From Scatophagus argus (taxonomy: Eukaryota; Chordata; Actinopteri; Scatophagidae), in the NCBI RefSeq assembly GCF_020382885.2, contig NC_058513.1, forward strand, positions 18,439,641 through 18,503,640: 64,000 nt of DNA. The letters are read 5' to 3'. This document shows, piece after piece, positions 1 through 9,595 of the stretch. A program made the translations under genes and the position numbers. Position 1 is the first letter of the stretch; every line of letters begins with the position of its first letter. The notes below the pieces were generated by a model, which did no database searches, had not been told where the DNA came from, and saw only the letters and a list, made by a program, of their open reading frames with translations.

Positions 1-400
1 TGCAAACAGGCTAATTCACTGCAAATAGCTGTGCTGTTAAGTGGTGCATGGCAACAGTACAAAATAAAGATGAAGCTAAGTTACAGTGACTTCTGACTAC
101 CAGCAAAAACTGATAATCAGAGGATAAAAAAGCTACATAATGCAGATTATAGTACTCATATCCAAGAAATTCCCTAATAGATGTTCCTTTAATTTAATTT
201 ATATGGCGTTCCTCCTCCTCCTCCTCCTCACTGTAACTCATAGCTTGATGTCATATTTATATGAGCTTTATTGAAAGACCACAACTGTATGTACACAACT
301 TCTGTTGCGTCTATTTGACATACAAGTGAAATACTGACACCTGCTGGACAGAGATTGAAAGTACATTTCATATTTTGGGAACCGCCCAGAAACTATTCTA
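1..400. other. Intergenic sequence before oxld1
   Basis: No gene is visible on either strand. It is AT-rich, with a short CCT triplet run at 211-229 and a fish-typical ACCTGCTGGA string near 342-351. In human the neighbour on this side is CCDC137, divergent from OXLD1, but I see no minus-strand coding exon here. Confidence 0.5.
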
Positions 401-404
401 GGAT

Positions 405-650
405 TTTCATTGGTTTAATTTAGAAAAACTGTTACGTGATTGGTCACATTTTGTACTGTCGGCCAATCAGTGTTTTTGTTTACAACCACACACAAAGGTC
501 GTAGTTCAGGAAAATGTGAAATGACGCAGCTAACTTGCTAAGGATGTAAAGCCGTGGCTGCAACGTCCGGGAGGAAGCAGTTATGACATGTACATTTCAG
601 AGAAAACGACTTATTCGGACACATAACCAGACTTTCTTCGTTCTCCGACG
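405..650 (+). promoter_or_regulatory. oxld1: Probable oxld1 promoter and 5' UTR
   Basis: There are three CCAAT-type motifs: CATTGG near 408, GATTGG at 438-443 and CCAAT at 463-467. No TATA box is visible. The start ATG follows at 651. Just downstream, in intron 1, several GCTAAC copies occur (about 712-770 and 919). This looks like a TATA-less housekeeping promoter; the start site itself cannot be placed from sequence alone. Confidence 0.45.
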
Positions 651-1559
651 ATGCTGGGTTTGAGTGTGAACGTGGCGAAGTCGTCAGTGTCTTTACAAAA
701 GGTTTGTGGCTAAGCTAACCGCACCGCAGAGCTAACGGTAGAGAAGCTAACGTTACCAAACTAGCATACGTCCAACCGGCGCATCTGACAGTTTGACTTT
801 GACCCAACCTTTCCTTGCCTTTATTCACGCCTGTTGGTAATGTCTACAGAAAGTTAGTTTCCACTATTTAACAGCGGGGTGTATCCATTATCTGTCATTT
901 TTAATGTGTAACATGTAAGCTAACGTACTTCCTCGCTGAAGTATGGCCAAGCTTTGAGCCAAACCCCTGAAGTTGTAGACTTACCGGCAACCGAGTTAAC
1001 TGAGTTACGTGTTAAATACGAGCAGATGTGGTAGTTATGTAAGAGAAGCACAGACTTGGACCGTGTTATGTCCTTAATGTTCGATAGGTAGAATACAAGA
1101 AGACGGAAGCAAATTGTTTGCAACATTTATGATTATTGATATATCCTACGTGTTTTGTTTCTTTATTTCCAGTTGTGCATCCTCTCCCTGCTACACGTGA
1201 GACATCGCTTCTGTCACTGCCCTCTGCAGCCGTGGAGGAGAAGTCTGCACAGCCGCTGGCTCTCCACTGGACCACAATCACCCGCTTCTTCCACATTGAC
1301 TCACTCCTCTGAGTGCACTGAACCAGATCCCAGCCGCACCACCTCTACCTGGTCCCCTGAGCAGGGTCCACCGCCTGCTCCCACCCACTGCTGCATGAGT
1401 GGCTGTCACAACTGTGTGTGGATCGAACACGCAGAAGAGCTGCTGGCGTACTACCACGACGGAGGCGACCGGGCGCTCGCAGCTATTGAGGAGAACGTCG
1501 TCGATGAGAACCTGAAATCCTACCTGAAGATGGAGATCAGACTCTTGAAAAAGACGTGA
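651..1559 (+). CDS. oxld1: Oxidoreductase-like domain-containing protein 1 (OXLD1)
   Basis: There are two coding exons, 651-701 and 1173-1559, with an AAAG/GTTTGT donor and a pyrimidine-rich CCAG acceptor. They join in phase 0 and give 145 residues, close to the roughly 147 of the human protein. The N-terminus ([17 protein letters not shown]) is basic and hydroxylated, compatible with a mitochondrial presequence. A Ser/Pro-rich linker follows. The conserved C-terminal oxidoreductase-like domain begins at the cysteine cluster [11 protein letters not shown] and continues to EIRLLKKT. The cysteines are C-C-x3-C-x2-C, typical of this small family. The biochemical role of OXLD1 is poorly defined; the name rests on the domain, not on shown activity. 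Its place just before pde6g matches human 17q25.3 gene order and supports the call. Confidence 0.93.
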
Positions 1560-2459
1560 CTGGTTTGGTTCTTGTGTTGACGTGGAATAAGTGTTATGAG
1601 CGTTCTTATGTAATAGCCTTTCGCTGACTGAGTGTAAGCACTTTATGACACACTGCAGTCGCTGATGTTATCTCCACATTGTCAGTTCTTCTTCCTCCTG
1701 TGCATCAGTTCATGTCTACAAAACATTTTGGAAAACTGACAACTAACAGGTCAGCAAGTAAAAGTAAGGACAGGAGTCCAGCAACACTGCCTGATCCAGA
1801 AAATGTCAGCTGTTAGAGGAGAATTCCAGTTTATTGCAATTTGTGTGAGAGCTTTGTCCATCATTTCTATCAGTTATGACACCCCACGGATTCAAGACAG
1901 TTTGACAGTGTTTAAAACAAACAAAAAAGTGCGATCATTTGCAAACACACTGTGTTTTTGCCCATGTAGTAATATGCTTTATACAGTCATGTGTTTCACG
2001 AATCCCAGCCCATCACTGCTTGTGAACAAGTGAACTCCACAGTTTGGTGCTCGTGAAACTCCACAATGTGATTATCACTGATAACAGAAACCAGACCTGC
2101 AGAAACTGGACTTGTTCTTTAAGTGTCAGCCTGAAACGTCTTGACTGAGTGTCGTCACAGTAGTGATTGAAGTGGTGTGTGTGAGATGTAATGCCTTTGG
2201 GCCTCTTTATGAGAGCCACGATTTCTTTTGACTTTTATTTTCTTCATGTTTTTACTACCTGATTCAATTAGCTGTATAATACACTGATTCACTGTCGTGT
2301 TTCTTTAGTCATCAAGCACATTTGCACATTTATGAGTTTGAAATTTGAACTGAAGTGTTAAAAGTATAGTCGTGTGAGTTTGCACGTCATTTGCTTGGTT
2401 ATATTTAAGTGCATATTTAAATTATGTATTTGGAACATAAGTTTAAAAGCTATTTGTTA
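1560..2459 (+). other. oxld1: oxld1 3' UTR, probable
   Basis: This is non-coding sequence between the oxld1 stop and the first good polyadenylation signal. Short open frames here (for example 1803-2033) have no recognisable protein features and are not supported as genes. Confidence 0.5.
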
Positions 2460-2465
2460 AATAAA
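2460..2465 (+). terminator. oxld1: Polyadenylation signal AATAAA, probably oxld1
   Basis: A canonical AATAAA hexamer about 900 bp downstream of the oxld1 stop codon, followed by T- and G-containing sequence. It is the first canonical signal after the gene. Confidence 0.5.
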
Positions 2466-2530
2466 TGCTCTTTCTAAGATGAACAAACTGAGTGCAGTTT
2501 TCCTCCACATCGCTTCAGTACAAGGAGAAG

Positions 2531-2545
2531 CCACGAGGGGGCGCC
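2531..2545 (+). promoter_or_regulatory. CTCF-like motif, forward orientation
   Basis: CCACGAGGGGGCGCC matches the vertebrate CTCF core consensus (CCASYAGRKGGCRSY) at 14 of 15 positions by hand comparison. It lies just past the oxld1 polyadenylation signal and upstream of pde6g, where an insulator between a housekeeping and a retinal gene would be sensible. Binding is inferred from sequence only. Confidence 0.4.
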
Positions 2546-5289
2546 AGACACACATACAAAACAGTCTATCTGCTCTCATGAGAATATATAAATAAATACC
2601 AGATATTTTGGCTGATTCTCTTAACTTTTTCATTTCATCATTGTGTACCAACATACTCGCTCTACCAACATGCTCGACCAGCTCCTCTTCAGGAACAGTT
2701 ACAAGTGTTGGAACAAAACAGGACTATATTCATGGTTGGCCTAAAGAAACCAATGTTTTCAACCTAAAAAACATGAACAAAAGTAATGTATGGAAACAAG
2801 TTCAGTATGGACTGTCTAAATGTAAGTTCCGTTAAATTTCCAGCTGCTTTTGATGAAAGACGGAGGCTGCGTGCAGTAATAATCCGATGGATCTCGTCAG
2901 AATAGAAGCAGAGCATGTTCAGGTGTTAACGTGACGTCTTTCAGTCAGCTGAGTCTGGTCCCTGTACATCCCACAGGTCCACTTTCTGAGGTGCCGCTGA
3001 CTGAGTCACCTGTAGTCTGGTAACAGTGATGCACATAGTCCTGATTACGGAGGTGCCAATGGGCAGCTCCAGTCTGCCGTTATTCTTTGATCTGGGTTAT
3101 GCAGGGGATTACAGCCCGATCATATACAGAACGCTGTACCCAATGACTCTGACGTGGTGGAAAGAACTGCAGACAGATTAGTGCAGAGGCCACCGCTGCC
3201 GTGTGTTACTTTGCGTCATGCCAGCAGGTAAGATTCTTCCAACATGAAGCTCCGTCTGATCACGAGTCAAGCGGTCAACCTCAGTGACCTGAGGCTGATC
3301 GTGTACCTGCAGTTAATCGAAATATTATCGAAATCACAGGAGCTACAGTTTTCTGATGATAGTTAACATGTCACATAGATGATGCCAAGGCCTTTAAACC
3401 ATTGATGTTCAATTGAGGGTTTTGACTAAATATCAGCCTAGGCAGCCATGGCGTAGAGGTTGGAGAAGCGGCTTGTGATCAGAAGGTTGATGGTTCGATT
3501 CCCCCATTGGACGGGCAGGAAAAACTTGAGTGTGGTGGAGTGATAATGCCCCCTCCATTAGCTGGCTGATGTGCCCTTGAGCAAGGAACTTAACCCCCAA
3601 TATAAGCTCCCCGAGTGCTTGATGCACTGCTCCTGCATGTTTCAATCAGTGATGGGTTAAATGCAGAGAAGTAATTTCCCAGCTCGGGATTAATAAAGTA
3701 AATTAAAAAAAATAAAATAAAAACCATCATTGATATCATTAAGTCCTTTCTGTTCCTTTCTGATTTGAAAGGTCTGTCGGTAAGCAGCCCAGCTGACACT
3801 TGTGAGCAATGATGATATTTTCGTACACTTCGTGTGTATCACATCAATGTTTCTACAGTACGCGTCATATTCACATTTCATATTGCATGCATGAGACCTC
3901 CTTGTTGGGAGGTGGAGGTGGTCGGTGCTGCTGTGACACACCGGGACCACGTCTGCCAAGCAGGAGACCACAGTTAGGCCAAACTGATACTTAACATGTC
4001 TGTGAGGGTCCACCAGAATCCGTGTGACGTATATGACGTTATCAGAGGACGGACACGTAGGCTTTGTGCGAGTGTCCACGTACCTCCAGTTTTTTGAGAC
4101 CCCCACGCCAGAACAAGCTAGGGGACATGTAGCTTGTCTTTCTTCAAGTGGACTCTGTAAAGTAGCATAAACTGAACCAGCATGTGTCCGTGGTGTCCAC
4201 ACAGAAGTGTTTTCTTTGCAGTCTAATAATCAGTTAAAACACCGGCCAGATGTTAAACCTTTGCCAGTCGAGTGCTCATTAGTGGTGTAAAGAGAGTTGG
4301 GCACGTGCACCCTCCTGCTGAGAGCTTATGGGTCATCAGGAGGCTGGATGGACACATGGTCTCAGGGCAGTGATGTCCAACAGTGAGCCACTCCCGCTGC
4401 ACATGTCCTAAAGAAGAGACACACAGAAACTGAAACAGAAACACATAAATGCCATCACTGCAGGTTTTCTCTACAAATGAAGGTGAAATTATTTGAAAAG
4501 TAGAATTCCATCAAAGTTAAGCATCAGACATCTCAGTCTTTGCCGAATTATTTTTTTTCCATAACCACTCCAACTTCAAGTGCAGCACTTAATCAAATCC
4601 CTTTGAGACACTGTTTTACTGTTTTATGTGTGTCTACATTAACCAGGAAGACATCCTGATTAGTTTAGTGATTGATTGTAGGTGTGGAGGCTGGGGTTGG
4701 ATTATTGTTCTGCCAAATGGGTGGCACTCTCACTGCCGGGATTTACACCAAAATGTGCATTGAGATGATCCAAGAGACTCCTGCAGGATGGAGGATGGAA
4801 GGGTTTTGCCTGAAGCAGACGGTGAGACGATTGCATAACAAAGGCGTCGGATACTCGGCCTTTCAGGAAGCTTCCTGCTGCATCCCTAATCTGCATCAAC
4901 ATATTCCAGGCTGCATTATCTCACATATCTTCAGGTCTCAGATCAGTGATTTCATCAGTGTTGCTTTGTGTTTTCTTGAAGTTTCTGAAACCAAACAGTA
5001 CAGTAGGATAAGATAAAGCTCAAAATGAGACACTTTTATCCTGTTTTTCTTTCTGTAGAGCCTTTGATCATGAAGGGTACATATTGGAAAGCTTGTAAAA
5101 TAAATTTTATTTACTGAAATAGCTTTCAGGCCATACATTTTTTTTAGAAATGGACTTTTATCTAAAATGATTCCACAGATCTAAACCACATAATGACGCA
5201 GACTACATCATTGCATCATCACGACTTCTTAAAAATGGAGTTTGGATGCTTAGATATGTGTAGATCATACATGTGAGGTGTTGGAGGCG
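2546..5289. other. Intergenic region between oxld1 and pde6g
   Basis: Apart from the SINE at 3440-3722 I see no supported gene. Open frames on the minus strand at 3433-4202 run through the SINE and unique sequence without any recognisable motif. The region could hold retinal enhancers for pde6g, but nothing in it is decisive. Confidence 0.5.
3440..3722 (+). mobile_element. tRNA-derived SINE
   Basis: The head carries RNA polymerase III promoter boxes: an A-box-like TGGCGTAGAGG at 3449-3459 and a perfect B box GGTTCGATTCC at 3492-3502. The body includes the strings 'CCCTTGAGCAAGGAACTTAACCCC' type (3571-3598) and 'TGATGGGTTAAATGCAGAG' (3650-3668), which I recognise as a common teleost SINE. The tail reads TCGGGATTAATAAAGTA and then becomes A-rich. 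Flanking target-site duplications were not clear. It appears nearly full length but diverged. Confidence 0.8.
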
Positions 5290-5345
5290 GTGCGTCCATA
5301 ATCTCCTGTGGGGCTCAGCATATAAGAGGGGCCCTAAGCACCGAC
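5290..5345 (+). promoter_or_regulatory. pde6g: pde6g promoter: CRX-like, NRL-like and TATA elements
   Basis: Within about 30 bp there is TAATCT (5299-5304, the OTX/CRX homeodomain core), TCAGCA (5315-5320, the complement of the NRL/MAF half-site TGCTGA) and a TATA-like TATAAG (5321-5326). CRX and NRL are the known drivers of rod photoreceptor genes, so this arrangement fits a rod-specific promoter. Transcription would start near 5350. Confidence 0.6.
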
Positions 5346-5447
5346 TGGCCCTCACAGCAAGCCCAGCATAGAACTCCTCTCATCTGCTGGACACACGGGG
5401 CTGCGCTCACACACACACTCGTCTGGCTGTCCTTCACCCAGCAGCCG
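5346..5447 (+). other. pde6g: pde6g non-coding first exon, probable
   Basis: The segment from about 25 bp after the TATA element to a strong donor (CAGCCG/GTGAGT, GT at 5448) fits a 5' UTR exon. It would splice to the acceptor TTCGCAG at 6869, placing 50 nt of 5' UTR before the pde6g ATG. The exact start is inferred. Confidence 0.5.
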
Positions 5448-5465
5448 GTGAGTAGACGCACCGCA

Positions 5466-5514
5466 TCACCACAGACAACCGCCACAGACAACCACCACAG
5501 ACAACCACCACGGA
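5466..5514. repeat. Short minisatellite, about 13-14 bp unit
   Basis: Three to four tandem copies of a unit like CCACAGACAACCA, with slight variation, lie just inside pde6g intron 1, immediately after the first-exon donor. Confidence 0.75.
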
Positions 5515-6117
5515 CGCTTTCATTCACTTACTTAGTGAAAGGTAGATGTGAACGACGGGGACGTTTCTACTCCGGAGCTGCGTGGAAGTCAGTGGATATC
5601 AGTTTCCTGTTGAGATGAAATGATCTGAACACGTGTAGATCAGGACAACAACGTTTGGTGCTACCATTCAGACCTAGCTTGAAAAGGAGATTTAGATCTC
5701 AAGAGGTCAAATAAACATCAGACAAATACAAGAACACACAAAACAAGACTTGTTCCTAAAATCTGAAAACAAATCTTGAAGGAAATAAGAAATCAGTTCT
5801 TGAACAAGAATAAACTTACAGTGTGATGTCAGCCTGTTTGGGACGATAAAAGGCCTGCAGTGTATTCGTTTGTTCTACAAAATGTTTTCATTTTGAAAGA
5901 AGAATTTTTGACACATTTTGGTTGGCACTAAAAACTGTCCCATTACTGAAGCTGATGCTGCTGGGTCAAAGACGGACAAGCAGGACTGGATGAGAAGGAC
6001 AAAGTCCAACATGGCAACATTTTTGACCAAATACCTTAATGTGATATTGTGACTGTATTGTACAAACAACTAGATTTTTGATTAATAATCATCAGTAATG
6101 TGGAAATATTGTCTCAT

Positions 6118-6137
6118 ACACACACACACACACACAA
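6118..6137. repeat. CA microsatellite
   Basis: About ten AC/CA dinucleotides in pde6g intron 1. Confidence 0.9.
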
Positions 6138-6919
6138 CTCTTTTTCAACATACAGAATCTTAATTCTAGAGCTTTGACAATATTTTTAGAGTGAATATGT
6201 ATCATGGTCATCAGATCAAACAGTTTACAGCGGGAAGTGGACAAACCAGCACGCGTAGACAACACATGTCAGTACTTTTGTAGTTATGTTTTGATATAAA
6301 ACTACTGTACGCTGCAGTATCTACAGTTTGTCTGTACAGTTTGGCTTTGTTAGACACTCACACACAACGTTACAGCAGTGTGAGCACATTGATGACTAAG
6401 ACGTGTTCAGGACTGTCATTGTCATCAGTACACAGTGAGCGGATTGATCATTTAGACCCTCAGTGCCTGCTCAGCATGTCTTCCGTGTTGTCCTTGCCCT
6501 AACGAGATTACATGTGGAGGGCTGTCTTGAAACGTGTGTGTGGGGGTTCTTATTAACTTGAGCCAGGGATTATGGGAAAATTGGGTCATCCTGGCAGGAC
6601 ATGCTGTAAGGTAGCATCTCAGACATTCAGTCTCTTAGAAATATGAGAGTAAATCCTGGCTGCTGCTTGTCAGATTGATAAGAAGATTAGAGCCTGTAAT
6701 GTCAGACAGAGGTGACGGAGGCTGCAGACCAACTGCTACACAAAACTCTGGGTTAAAGTGAGCATCTTGGATCACGACCCGACAGAGGAAAGTGGCTCAT
6801 TCCCTCCTCTTTCTGTCTTTCTCGTTTTGCTAAATGAAAAGACATCATCACGACGACTACACTTCGCAGAGGTGTCTCCAAAGCCAAGAGCCTGAACACA
6901 GCTAACATAACTGCTCAAA

Positions 6920-7351
6920 ATGAATCTTGAGCCCAAAGCTGAGATCAAGTCGGCCACCCGTGTCAGCGGAGGCCCCGCCACCCCACGCAAGGGACCACCC
7001 AAGTTCAAGCAGAGGCAGACCCGCCAGTTCAAGAGCAAGCCTCCAAAGAAGGGAATCCAGGGGTATGTCTCGAGCGACTTTTCTATAGAGGATTAGAAAT
7101 AATGCCGAATTATGGTTTGTAATTGCTATTTTCTTTGCAGATTTGGTGATGATATCCCTGGAATGGAGGGCTTAGGCACAGGTGAGTTGACTTCAGGTTT
7201 TAAAATGCATTTCAGGTCAGTCTGTACAACCTGAAGCAGCCCAAATCACCTCGTTTCTGTGTCTTTTGTGGCAGACATCACCGTCATCTGCCCCTGGGAG
7301 GCCTTCAATCACCTGGAGCTGCACGAGTTGGCCCAGTACGGCATCATCTGA
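6920..7351 (+). CDS. pde6g: Rod cGMP phosphodiesterase 6 inhibitory gamma subunit
   Basis: There are three coding exons, 6920-7062, 7141-7181 and 7275-7351, phases 2 and 1, giving 86 residues (87 in human; one residue is missing near position 6). The protein begins [15 protein letters not shown]. It has the Pro/Lys/Arg-rich central segment [19 protein letters not shown] that binds the PDE6 catalytic dimer and transducin, the Gly-rich hinge, and the C-terminus [14 protein letters not shown] that plugs the catalytic pocket. In rods this subunit holds PDE6 inactive until transducin-GTP displaces it. All known functional segments are intact. Teleosts usually have more than one PDE6 gamma gene, including the cone form pde6h. 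The sequence here looks like the rod G type; which teleost copy it is cannot be decided from the window. Confidence 0.96.
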
Positions 7352-8749
7352 GCCTTCCCTCGTCTCCCTGCAGTCCTCCGAGGATTACAGGCCACATCCA
7401 TGCACTTCAAACCATCTGCCTCAGGCTCCATCTTCTAGCTTTAAATGGAACTATTCCAAACAAACTGCAACCTGTAACAAACACAAAAAATGGAAAAAGT
7501 GAAAAACAGCTCACAAAAAAAACAAAAACAAAACAAAACCTCTGTCGTCTTTCACAGGATTCTTCTTCTGATTCTGCAGCTCTAACGCAACATCTGCTCA
7601 TGTTTTTAGGATCTTTTGATTTGAGTCTCACATCTTCACTAGATCAGCACTGTTACTCTGAGCTCCATTTTCTCTTTTCCTGCTTCTCTCCTTTTCTCTT
7701 CGTTTCTATTCTTCCCACCGACAACAAACCTGAAACTTACGCAAGCAAGGAAGCCTCAGATTGAGTTTAAGTGACAAACCCGTGAAGTGGCTGGGTTCCC
7801 ACTTCATGTGCTTCGGCGCCTCTTTTGCCATCTCAGAGGCTTGTCCATCCAAGCCGAACTTCTAAAATATAAAACCTGAATTCTGTAGAGACTGGACACC
7901 AGCTTGCCATTGCTGAGCGTAACATTTCAGTGGGATAAGGTTAATCAGCGGCCCTCTGTTCCCTCTGTTCTGACCAACCTTTAACTGCACCCAAATTTTC
8001 TACAATCACAATATGTGGAAGTCTGATGCATTTTAGGAAAACAAATCTTTAAAACCAAGTCAGCAGAGAATAAAGTCCAGGAAACCAGAATTCTTTCCTT
8101 GCAAAATACAACACTGACAGTTAATCTTAGATTGACAGCATCTCTGTCGATATTAGTTTCATATCTCTTCTTATTTGTACAATATTAATGTATATGAATA
8201 TATGTATTTTATGTGTGCGTGTTTATTTCTCATACTTTCACACAACCTGTGTGTTTATATTTGTGTTTTTAAGCTCAATATTTAGCTCTCTTTTGTTGTT
8301 ATCTTGTAGATTTCAAATTTTTTCCTCGTTGTCTTCACCTTTCATCCATAATTCATTCAGTTATTTGTTTGTGATTTCATCTTTGTTTCCTGTCCACTGT
8401 CCTCATCATTGATCTGCTCTTCTGTTCATGTTCAGACAGTGAAGAATTGCCCTCCTCAGCTCACATTAATCTGTTGTACACATGAGATCAATGTGTTTCA
8501 GATTATGATATAATTTCTGTAATCCTAATGTCGTCTTTTGAAACACCAACAAGATAATAACAAAGAAGTTGATACCTTCTCCCTGATGATAAAAAGCTGC
8601 TGATGGAAGAGTTGGTGGATTTGTCTCCAGATTGTGTTTACTGTGGCTGGACTGTGACAGAGTGGGATGAATGTTTTAGTGCACGCCCAGATGTGACCAG
8701 ATGTGTAATGGAGCTTTGACCTCTCTACAGGATGAGGGAAAAAAATAAA
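7352..8749 (+). other. pde6g: pde6g 3' UTR with polyadenylation signal
   Basis: Non-coding sequence runs to AATAAA at 8744-8749, the best signal after the stop. The T-rich stretch at 8160-8420 contains an open frame (8188-8412) with no protein-like features; I regard it as UTR. Confidence 0.55.
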
Positions 8750-9595
8750 ACATAAAAAGAGGAAAATACAAATTGAGACTTATTTATTGTCATCATAATT
8801 GCTCCTTCAGTGATGATGTAGTTTGATATTGATCACTTACAGCATTTCATAAAAAGTAGGGTTAGCTCTGCAATATGACATGACATGAAGTGCAATTTGG
8901 TTACAACGTAAACAGCATCAAACACTTTCCATCTTTTAAAGTTTGAATGCAAGAGAGCTAACTTTTTTCCTTTATGTTAACTTAAATCTGTAAGTTAATG
9001 CTAAGCATGTAGCAGCAGTAAGTGCAGTCCTTCACCTGCTAACATACTGTACTTACTGTACGTGTGCCCTGTGTATGCACCCCGTCACTCCGAGGTCTTA
9101 TTAAACAGAGTGTAAACCTAAATGCTGCATGCAGTCGGTTATGTACTATTGGAGTACCTGCCACGTTTCTGTTTCTTTTGGTTTGTGATTTTTTGGTTAA
9201 GCCTTAATTACAAATATGCACAAGCTGAAACGACCTCGAAGTGAATTTAATTACGTGAAACTGACTGATATGCAGTGAATATGGGACTCTTGATTCAGCC
9301 TTGTTTCTGTTCTGAATTTTACAAATTTATTGGCCTTTTGTTGCGCAGTCTTTTCTACATTACAAGAGAAGTGAAATGCGGAACGTTGCGTCCTCGGCTA
9401 AAAAAAGCGTGTTTCGACCGTGGTCGCTTCAGTGTGGGACCAGTGGGACCGGTCGGTCACTAATGTCTGCGGCACCCGGTGTTTGAGTTGTGTGATGGAG
9501 TTTCGTTGACGGACAGTAACACTACGTGAATTTTGTATTCAGTGTGTTTGTCTACCAACGCAGTGATATCTATCGGGGGCGCTCACCCGAGCAAC
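8750..9595 (+). promoter_or_regulatory. nploc4: Intergenic gap and nploc4 promoter region
   Basis: Fewer than 850 bp separate the pde6g polyadenylation signal from the nploc4 start codon, and no gene lies in it; in particular no TSPAN10 exon. The G/C-richer stretch at about 9385-9480, with repeated GGGACCAG/GGGACCGG, probably belongs to the nploc4 promoter. No TATA box was seen. Confidence 0.45.

Noticed and set aside
3440-3512. tRNA gene suggested by A and B boxes
   Set aside because: It has no cloverleaf acceptor pairing and continues into a SINE body and tail; the boxes are the SINE head.
3690-4202. 170-residue minus-strand open frame
   Set aside because: It begins or ends in the SINE tail and has no recognisable motif, splice context or compositional sign of coding.
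8188-8412. 74-residue open frame after pde6g
   Set aside because: T-rich 3' UTR translating to Phe/Ser/Leu runs; no coding character.
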